DNA from: SFEL01 sp045603585
GTDB taxonomy: Bacteria; Bacillota; Clostridia; Christensenellales; CAG-138
Length of the DNA stretch: 27,118 nucleotides
Reading direction: 5' to 3'
Assembly (NCBI GenBank): GCA_045603585.1
Contig: JAZUMK010000058.1
Coordinates: forward strand, 1 to 27,118
The translations under genes and the position numbers were made by a program. Positions 21,416-27,118 of the stretch are shown in pieces (the stretch's first letter is position 1; every line of letters begins with the position of its first letter). The notes beneath the pieces were generated by a model, which was given only the letters and a program-made list of their open reading frames with translations, ran no database searches and was not told the origin of the DNA.

Positions 21416-22447
21416 ATGACTACCCAGTATTTCAGCGCCCTGTCCCAGAAGGAGGCGGGGACCCGCATAGGCGGCAGCATAATCCGCTCAGGGGGACTTG
21501 TGGCCTTTCCCACGGAAACCGTATACGGCCTTGGGGCAAACGGCCTTGACGGGGAAGCTGTCAGCCGCATATTCGAGGCAAAAGGCAGACCCAACGACAA
21601 CCCTCTGATACTGCATATCGCAAAGAAGAGCGATGTGAAGGAGCTGTGGCACAGCGTGCCGGATACCGCAAGGGTGCTGATGGATACCTTCTGGCCGGGG
21701 CCATTGACGCTGATATACAGAAAAAGCTCAATAGTGCCGGACGAGGTAACGGCGGGGCTGGATACCGTGGCGGTCAGGATGCCGGAGCATAAAACCGCCC
21801 TTGCATTGATAAGGGCGGCGGGAGTGCCCGTTGCGGCCCCCAGCGCAAACCTTTCCGGCAAGCCCTCCCCCACCAGCGCAGACCATGTAAAAGAGGACAT
21901 GGACGGCCGCATCGACGTGATAATAGACGGCGGGCCCTGCCAGTTTGGCGTGGAATCCACCGTACTGAGCCTTACGGGCACCCCTACAATACTTCGCCCC
22001 GGCGGAATAACCAGAGAAATGCTGGAGGCGGTGATTGGCCCGGTGGAGCTGGCAGCCTCCATACTTTCCCCGTTGAAAGAGGGGGAAACGGCCGCTTCCC
22101 CCGGCATGAAATACCGCCACTATGCCCCGGATGCAGAGGTGATAGTGGCAACGGGCAGCGTAAAAGAGGCGGCAAGCAAAATTATTGAGCTGTATGAGGA
22201 GAAGGAAGCCGAGGGCCTCCGCTGCGCTGTATTTGCAACAGAGCAGACCGCACGCTTTTACAGGGGAAAAAGGTGTGTTATAATAGGCGAAAGGTCGGAT
22301 CCTGCCACAATGTGCGCCAATCTTTTTGCAAAGCTTAGGGAGCAGAAGGATACCGATGTGATATTCTGCGAGGCGCTGCCGGAGCAGGATATGGGTCTTG
22401 CATACATGAATCGCCTGCTTCGCTCCGCGGGATTTAAAACAATCTAA
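21416..22447 (+). CDS. L-threonylcarbamoyladenylate synthase (TsaC/Sua5 family, long form)
   Basis: The ATG at 21416 follows the prfA stop by one base and has GGCGGAG before it; an upstream in-frame codon lies within prfA. The 343-residue product has a YrdC/TsaC domain (about 15-200) with GGLVAFPTETVYGLGANG, FEAKGRPNDNPLILHI and APSANLSGKPSPTSA, and the C-terminal Sua5 domain (about 215-343). It makes threonylcarbamoyl-AMP for t6A37 of tRNAs reading ANN codons. Its place between prfA and rpiB matches ywlC of Bacillus. Confidence 0.93.
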   Translation: MTTQYFSALSQKEAGTRIGGSIIRSGGLVAFPTETVYGLGANGLDGEAVSRIFEAKGRPNDNPLILHIAKKSDVKELWHSVPDTARVLMDTFWPGPLTLIYRKSSIVPDEVTAGLDTVAVRMPEHKTALALIRAAGVPVAAPSANLSGKPSPTSADHVKEDMDGRIDVIIDGGPCQFGVESTVLSLTGTPTILRPGGITREMLEAVIGPVELAASILSPLKEGETAASPGMKYRHYAPDAEVIVATGSVKEAASKIIELYEEKEAEGLRCAVFATEQTARFYRGKRCVIIGERSDPATMCANLFAKLREQKDTDVIFCEALPEQDMGLAYMNRLLRSAGFKTI

Positions 22448-22531
22448 CAGATGATTTCGATATCATAAGCCCACCTTATAACAGAAACCGCAGGAAAAGG
22501 CGGTCAATATACGCAGAGAGGATAAAATGAA

Positions 22532-22975
22532 ATGAAAATTGCAATGGCATCTGATCATGGCGGGTTTGCTCTGAAGGAGCAGCTCAGGCAGTATGTTGAA
22601 TCCAAGGGACATGAGGTGAAGGATCTTGGCTGCTACAGCCCGGACAGGGCGGATTATCCCGATTATGGCATTGCCTGCGGCGAGGCCGTGGTAAAGGGGG
22701 AAGCCGACAGGGGCATAGTTGTATGCGGCACCGGCATCGGCATATCCATCGCTGCAAATAAGGTAAAGGGCGTGCGCTGTGCCCTGTGTACAGATCCCGT
22801 AATGGCAAGGCTTTGCAGAGAACACAACAACGCAAACCTGCTTGCTCTGGGCGAAAGAATAGTTGGCATTGAGCTGGCAAAGGGCATCGTGGATGCATTC
22901 CTCAGCACCGAAGCAGAAGGCGGCCGCCATGCCGAGCGCGTGGCAAAGATCACCGCCTACGATCAGGCGAGATAA
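22532..22975 (+). CDS. rpiB: Ribose-5-phosphate isomerase B
   Basis: The 147-residue product has all RpiB marks: ASDHGGFALK near the start, VVCGTGIGIS with the catalytic C65, REHNNANLLALGERIVG and GGRHAERVAKI. It interconverts ribulose-5-phosphate and ribose-5-phosphate in the pentose phosphate pathway. A GAGAGGAT ribosome binding site lies upstream. The 84-base gap after sua5 has a possible weak -10 (TATAAC, near 22476) but no strong promoter, so it is probably co-transcribed. upp starts 37 bases after the stop. Confidence 0.95.
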   Translation: MKIAMASDHGGFALKEQLRQYVESKGHEVKDLGCYSPDRADYPDYGIACGEAVVKGEADRGIVVCGTGIGISIAANKVKGVRCALCTDPVMARLCREHNNANLLALGERIVGIELAKGIVDAFLSTEAEGGRHAERVAKITAYDQAR

Positions 22976-23012
22976 AGCAAGTACATCAGCCGAAAGGAGC
23001 TAATATCAAACA

Positions 23013-23642
23013 ATGGCAAAACTGGTTGTAATCGATCATCCTCTGGTACAGCACAAGCTGACTCTGCTCAGGGACAAGCACACCGGCACAAATCAGTTCC
23101 GCGCGCTGGTGCAGGAGCTGGCAATGCTGCTGGCATACGAAGCCACCCGGGACCTGGCCCTTGAGGAGACCACCGTTGAAACTCCCCTGACCACCGCAAA
23201 GGCATACGTTCTGGCAGGCAAAAAGCTTGGTATCGTGCCTATTCTCCGCGCCGGCCTTGGCATGGTGGACGGCATGATGTCCCTCATCCCTTCCGCAAAG
23301 GTAGGCCATATAGGCCTTTATCGCGATCCCGAAACCCTGTCCCCTGTGGATTATTACTGCAAGCTGCCCCAGGATGTGGATGAGCGCGATATGATAATCG
23401 TAGACCCCATGCTGGCAACCGGCGGCTCCGCCATTGCAGGTATAGACGTGCTTAAGCGCGCCGGCTGCAAGAGCATCAAGCTGGTAAACCTCATTGCGGC
23501 TCCCGAGGGAATAAAGGCTGTACAGAAGGCCCATCCCGATGTTGACATCATCGTGGCATGCGTTGACGAGTGCCTCAATGACCATGGCTATATTATTCCC
23601 GGCCTTGGCGATGCAGGCGACAGACTGTTCGGCACCAAATAA
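23013..23642 (+). CDS. upp: Uracil phosphoribosyltransferase
   Basis: The 209-residue product has the UPRTase length, the start VVIDHPLVQHKLTLLRDKHTG, the central VPILRAGLGMVDGM, the PRPP-binding loop DPMLATGGSA (from D131) and the uracil-binding end GYIIPGLGDAGDRLFGT. It converts uracil and PRPP to UMP. CGAAAGGAGCTA precedes the ATG. In Bacillus and many relatives upp is followed by the atp operon of the F-type ATPase; here a V/A-type operon follows instead. Confidence 0.96.
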   Translation: MAKLVVIDHPLVQHKLTLLRDKHTGTNQFRALVQELAMLLAYEATRDLALEETTVETPLTTAKAYVLAGKKLGIVPILRAGLGMVDGMMSLIPSAKVGHIGLYRDPETLSPVDYYCKLPQDVDERDMIIVDPMLATGGSAIAGIDVLKRAGCKSIKLVNLIAAPEGIKAVQKAHPDVDIIVACVDECLNDHGYIIPGLGDAGDRLFGTK

Positions 23643-23654
23643 CTGCATGATAAA

Positions 23655-23684
23655 CACGGCCCGCTCAATATATGAGCGGGCGTG
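23655..23684 (+). terminator. Probable terminator after upp
   Basis: GCCCGCTCA (23659-23667) pairs perfectly with TGAGCGGGC (23673-23681) over ATATA, extended by CAC/GTG. The T run after it is weak (TCCTTGGTTTT), so efficiency is uncertain. Confidence 0.65.
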
Positions 23685-24053
23685 TGTCCTTGGTTTTCCC
23701 GCAAAGCTTGTTTGACAGATCCGGGATTGGAATTGCAGGATATCCTGCAAAAAGCCCCTTGGGGGATAATATACTAATATATAATGCCGCCAAATGGGAC
23801 AGGGGCATATTTGATATTAATATAACAGATAAAAAACTTTTTATTGATATCAATATATTTTTTAGGTAAAATCAATATAATACATATAACAAATTAACAA
23901 TTCACATCTCTGATTATTGGTTTAATCAAAATAAAAACAAAAAACTGCGGACAACCTAAATAAGCAACAGACAGCGGTATAAAATGATAGCGTTACAGCA
24001 TCGTTTATAAAAAAGAAATAATAAATAACATATGAAGAAGGAGGTAAGGGAAT
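23685..24053. other. AT-rich control region before the V/A-ATPase operon
   Basis: No gene is credible here. It contains a perfect 18-bp palindrome, TTGCAGGAT joined to ATCCTGCAA (23733-23750), a 12-bp palindrome ATTGATATCAAT (23843-23854), and a TATAAT at 23876-23881 with only a weak -35. The last 250 bases are much more AT-rich than the surroundings. The operon promoter probably lies here; its exact place is not certain. Confidence 0.5.
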
Positions 24054-24365
24054 TTGCCATCCATTATTGAACAAATAAGCCTGGCAGAGGCCCAGGCGGC
24101 ATCCCTGAAAAAGGAGGCGGCGGCAGCAGCCCGGCAGGCGGTGGCCGCAGCGGATGCCGAGGGCAAGAAGCTTATCGAACAGGCGGCAAACGAGGGCCGC
24201 GAGGCCGCGGAACGGGCGGCGGCAGCGGCTGAAGAACAGGGCGCAAAGCTTGCGGAAGAGATCGCAGCAAAGGCCAAGGCCGAGGCGGACAGCCTCTGTG
24301 CCGCAGCCCGGCAAAAGCTTGGCCCGGCAGTAGATCATATCATTGAAAGGGTAGTGAAAGCATGA
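24054..24365 (+). CDS. V/A-type ATPase peripheral stalk subunit H
   Basis: The start is TTG at 24054, set by GAAGGAGGTAAGGG just upstream; a nearby ATG (24031) opens only a 12-codon frame. The 103-residue product is almost wholly alanine/glutamate/lysine-rich helix, the pattern of the stalk subunit called AhaH, NtpF or subunit G, which forms a coiled coil with subunit E. A specific sequence match is weak because such proteins are low in complexity, but the position before subunits I, K and E settles it. It overlaps the next gene by four bases. Confidence 0.8.
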   Translation: MPSIIEQISLAEAQAASLKKEAAAAARQAVAAADAEGKKLIEQAANEGREAAERAAAAAEEQGAKLAEEIAAKAKAEADSLCAAARQKLGPAVDHIIERVVKA

Positions 24366-26287
24366 TAGTACCAATGAAAAGACTAACACTGGTCGGCCTT
24401 AAGGCGGATCAGGAGCAGATCCTCTCTGCGCTTCAGTCTATTTCCGCGGTACAGTTGATCTCAGCGGAGGAGACCGCCGCTTCAGAAGGCGAGCTCTCCC
24501 GGCTGGAAGCCAGAGTGCAGCGTCTGGATAACGCCCAAACACTGCTCAAGCCCTATGCAAAATCCGCAGGGCTGCTTACTCCCAAGCCGGAGGCGGCAGC
24601 GGCAGAGCTGACAGGCGGAATCGAAGATTCCCTTGAAATATGCTCTCAGGTGGAGGCACTGGACAGGGAGATCGCCCAGACCAGAGCCGAGGCGGATAAG
24701 CGCAGGGCGATGGCAGAGTCCCTCAGGCCATGGTTTGAGCTTACAGACGGGCTGGAAACCATACGCTCCACCCATAACGTAAGGGTGACGGCGGGCATGC
24801 TGCCTGTGGAATCTCTGGCTCAGCTTGATGATGTCAATGCAGTTGTTCAGGTATTCGGCGGAGAAAAGGAAAAGGCGATGCTCATCGCCTGCCACGAGAG
24901 CGAATGGGCCGAGCTTTCCCCTGTGCTCAGGGCGGCGGGCTTCCAGGATGCCTCCTTTGCCGGCTTTACCGGTACAGCCGCAGAGAACATTGCAAGGCTG
25001 GAAAAGGAAATAGCTGAAATAGAAGCAAAGCAAAAGGAACTGACGCAGAAGCTGGCCGATATGGGCGCAGGCAGAGAGGCCATCTGCAGGGCGCTGGACG
25101 GTGCAGTAATAGAAAGGGACAGAGAGGCAGGCAAGCTTGCCCTGGGCGCAACGGATGCAACATTCCTGCTCTCCGGCTGGGCAAGGGCAGACCAGACAGA
25201 GGAGATACTCTCAAAGGTAGCGGAAATCACCGACGCCTGCTATGTGGACTTTACCGACCCCGAGGAAGGGGATGCGGTTCCCACAGTGCTCAAGAACAAC
25301 AAGCTGGTGCAGCCCTTTGAGGCGGTAACAAACCTTTACTCGCTGCCCGCTTACGGCAGCGTGGACGGTACGCCCCTCATGGCGCCCTTCTACTTTATCT
25401 TCTTCGGCATGATGCTGTCAGACTCGGTATACGGCATAGTGCTGGCGCTGGGCGCATGGCTCTTCCTCAAAAAGGCAAAGCCCACCGGCATGATGGGCGG
25501 TATTGCGGGAGTGCTGATGCTGGGCGGTATATCCACCATATTCATGGGACTGCTGTTCGGCACCTGCGCAGGCGTTGCATGGCCTGTGATATTCAAGGGG
25601 ACAGCACTTGAAACGGTATTCCCCCTGGTGGATGCTTCCACAGAGCCCATACCCATGCTGGTAGTGTGTGCCGGTCTTGGCCTTGTGCATATGTTCTATG
25701 CGCTGTTTGTTGCAGCGGGTCAGTGCATACGCAAGGGCGATTGGGTAGGAGCGATAGTGGATCACATCGCCTGGGTATGCATCATCACCGGTCTGCTGCT
25801 GCTGGCAGCTCCCATGCTGGGTCTCCCCGCCATCGTGGGCACCATCGGCAAGATCATGGCGATAGCAGCAGCCCTTGTGGTATTGCTGTTTGCAGGCAGG
25901 GCAAAGAAGAACATCGGCGGCAGGCTGATAAGCGGCGCCGGCAAGCTGTACGACATTGCAAGCTGGCTCAGCGACGTTCTCTCCTACGCCCGTATCTTCG
26001 CCCTGGGTCTTTCCACCGGCGTTATCGGCCTGGTATTGAACACCCTCTGCTGGGATATGCTGTTTGCCTCCTTCAAGGGCAATCCGGTGCTGATGATAGT
26101 TGGCTTTGTGATCGTAACCGTACTTTCCGTGGCGCTGCATCTGTTCATGATGGCCATAAGCACACTGGGCTGCTTCGTTCATACCGCGCGTCTTCAGTAC
26201 GTTGAATTCTTCGGAAAGTTCTACGATGCGGGCGGCAAGGCATTCAGGCCTCTGGGATACAAGACCAAGCACGTCAGGGTAAAATAA
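24362..26287 (+). CDS. ntpI: V/A-type ATPase subunit I (a-subunit equivalent)
   Basis: The 641-residue product has a long cytoplasmic N-terminal half (about 1-330) with coiled coils (residues 40-120 and 205-245) that contacts the peripheral stalks. A membrane half follows with about seven or eight segments, starting at APFYFIFFGMMLSDSVYG. The conserved arginine needed for ion passage is R544 in SDVLSYARIFALGLSTG. It forms the half-channels against the K-ring. It is coupled to the upstream stalk gene through an ATGA overlap, and ntpK follows after 81 bases with its own AATGGAGG site. Confidence 0.93.
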   Translation: MIVPMKRLTLVGLKADQEQILSALQSISAVQLISAEETAASEGELSRLEARVQRLDNAQTLLKPYAKSAGLLTPKPEAAAAELTGGIEDSLEICSQVEALDREIAQTRAEADKRRAMAESLRPWFELTDGLETIRSTHNVRVTAGMLPVESLAQLDDVNAVVQVFGGEKEKAMLIACHESEWAELSPVLRAAGFQDASFAGFTGTAAENIARLEKEIAEIEAKQKELTQKLADMGAGREAICRALDGAVIERDREAGKLALGATDATFLLSGWARADQTEEILSKVAEITDACYVDFTDPEEGDAVPTVLKNNKLVQPFEAVTNLYSLPAYGSVDGTPLMAPFYFIFFGMMLSDSVYGIVLALGAWLFLKKAKPTGMMGGIAGVLMLGGISTIFMGLLFGTCAGVAWPVIFKGTALETVFPLVDASTEPIPMLVVCAGLGLVHMFYALFVAAGQCIRKGDWVGAIVDHIAWVCIITGLLLLAAPMLGLPAIVGTIGKIMAIAAALVVLLFAGRAKKNIGGRLISGAGKLYDIASWLSDVLSYARIFALGLSTGVIGLVLNTLCWDMLFASFKGNPVLMIVGFVIVTVLSVALHLFMMAISTLGCFVHTARLQYVEFFGKFYDAGGKAFRPLGYKTKHVRVK

Positions 26288-26368
26288 CTTAGTTTATTTG
26301 CGGACAGTCCGCATGAAAAATATCAATAAGCATATTAAATCATTAATCTAAAATGGAGGATCAACAAA

Positions 26369-26863
26369 ATGAGTTTCTACGATTTCATCGCAAACACCAA
26401 TGGTCAGATATTGGCAGGCGTAGGCGCCGTTCTTGCAACTCTTATCGCAGGTATAGGTTCTGCTCTGGGCGTAGGCCGTGCAGGTCAGGCGGGCGCAGCA
26501 GTAGTTGCTGAAGACCCCGATAAGTTCGGTTCTGTACTGGTTCTGCAGCTGCTCCCCGGTACTCAGGGTATATACGGTCTGCTCATCGGCTTCGTTATCG
26601 CCTCCAAGGCAGGTCTGCTGGGCGGCGGCGCTCCCATTGATGCAATAGCCGGTCTCCAGCTGTTCTTCGCAGCTCTGCCCATAGCCATCGGCGGTCTGCT
26701 TTCCGCAATCGCACAGGGCAAGGTAGCCGCTTCCGGTATCGCAATGGTAGGCAAGCGTCCTGAGGAATCCGGTAAGGCCATCATCTTCGCCGTAATGGTA
26801 GAAACCTACGCGGTTCTTGCTCTGCTGTTCTCCTTCCTGATGGTAAACGGCGTTGCGGTTTAA
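26369..26863 (+). CDS. ntpK: V/A-type ATPase subunit K (membrane rotor, 16-kDa proteolipid)
   Basis: The 164-residue product has four membrane helices, a duplicated hairpin as in NtpK of Enterococcus hirae. The residues that bind sodium in that protein (L61, T64, Q65, Q110, E139) have equivalents here: L62, T65 and Q66 in LLPGTQGIYG, Q116 in AIAQGKVAASG and E145 in MVETYA. The first hairpin lacks a carboxylate at the site equivalent to E145, as in NtpK. A sodium-coupled ring is therefore likely, by comparison only. AATGGAGGATC precedes the ATG. Confidence 0.94.
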   Translation: MSFYDFIANTNGQILAGVGAVLATLIAGIGSALGVGRAGQAGAAVVAEDPDKFGSVLVLQLLPGTQGIYGLLIGFVIASKAGLLGGGAPIDAIAGLQLFFAALPIAIGGLLSAIAQGKVAASGIAMVGKRPEESGKAIIFAVMVETYAVLALLFSFLMVNGVAV

Positions 26864-26908
26864 TTAGGCGAGTATTATCAATTAAGTAAATTTTAGGAGA
26901 TTTAATAT

Positions 26909-27118
26909 ATGGCAAACGATTTGAATAAGGGAGCTGAAAGGCTTACCGCCCGCATTCTTGAGGATGCCAGGGCAGAAGTCCAAAATAGCGCCCGGGCCGC
27001 AGAGGCCGAAGCCAATCGCATCAAAGAGCTTGCCGCAGCAGAAGCCGAAAAGGTACTATCGGGGTATAAGGCCCAGGCGGAATCCACCGCAAGGGATATA
27101 CTTGAGCGCAGCCGCACC
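26909..27118 (+). CDS. ntpE: V/A-type ATPase subunit E, N-terminal part (3' end outside window)
   Basis: The first 70 codons are present, beginning MANDLNKGAERLTARILEDA and continuing as a charged alanine-rich helix with frequent heptad spacing, as in the N-terminal coiled coil of subunit E that pairs with the subunit encoded at 24054. TTTTAGGAGATT lies before the ATG. It stops only because the window ends. Order H-I-K-E is the usual start of bacterial V/A-ATPase operons, so C, F, A, B and D are expected next. Confidence 0.85.
   Translation, partial: MANDLNKGAERLTARILEDARAEVQNSARAAEAEANRIKELAAAEAEKVLSGYKAQAESTARDILERSRT

Overview
The window looks like a chromosomal segment of a Gram-positive, probably spore-forming member of the Clostridia. 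The basis is the nusG-rplK-rplA-rplJ-rplL order, a mini-RNase III/RlmB/SigH block, a CwlD-type cortex amidase, a methionine T-box, an L10 leader, strong AGGAGG ribosome binding sites, a YqhQ-PrmC-PrfA-Sua5-RpiB-Upp series and a V/A-type ATPase operon. This placement is an inference from gene content and order; species cannot be named from the sequence alone. Nearly everything is core housekeeping.

Layout. 1-3000: the 3' end of nusG, then rplK, rplA, rplJ and rplL, closed by a strong terminator; rpoB does not follow. 3524-6419: cwlD, mrnC, rlmB and sigH. 6900-10762: serS, an orphan lipoprotein gene and argS on the minus strand. 10876-11682: a sortase, divergent from argS. 11854-14272: a Met T-box and metS. 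14529-15053: an XRE-type membrane-anchored regulator on the minus strand. 15244-16726: a TrmN6-type methyltransferase and rsmI. 17019-18847: a DUF1385 (YqhQ-like) membrane protein and prmC. 19097-23642: a CapA-like lipoprotein, prfA, tsaC/sua5, rpiB and upp. 24054 to the end: the first four genes (H, I, K and partial E) of a V/A-type ATPase operon, sitting where many Firmicutes have the F-type ATPase.

How the genes work together. Most genes serve translation: ribosomal stalk proteins, rRNA maturation and methylation, three aminoacyl-tRNA synthetases, release factor 1 with its methylase PrmC, and t6A formation. Two leaders are readable. The rplJ leader carries mutually exclusive pairings around a terminator, and the metS leader is a T-box with an AUG specifier. 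Several promoters are clear, including a head-to-head argS/sortase pair whose -35 boxes are one base apart and whose sortase transcript should begin at the A of the ATG.

The intergenic DNA is the unusual part. I see four dispersed element families. (A) A modular multi-hairpin element of 130-205 bp, with three copies and compensatory base changes, follows translation genes. (B) A 184-bp MITE-like element has 30-bp inverted ends and diverged or partial relatives. (C) Four polypyrimidine/polypurine elements carry a second purine arm that exactly mirrors the first pairing register, a geometry that fits a purine-motif triplex or H-DNA. (D) Palindromes lie just after the serS and argS stop codons. 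Families A and C are the best candidates for something undescribed.
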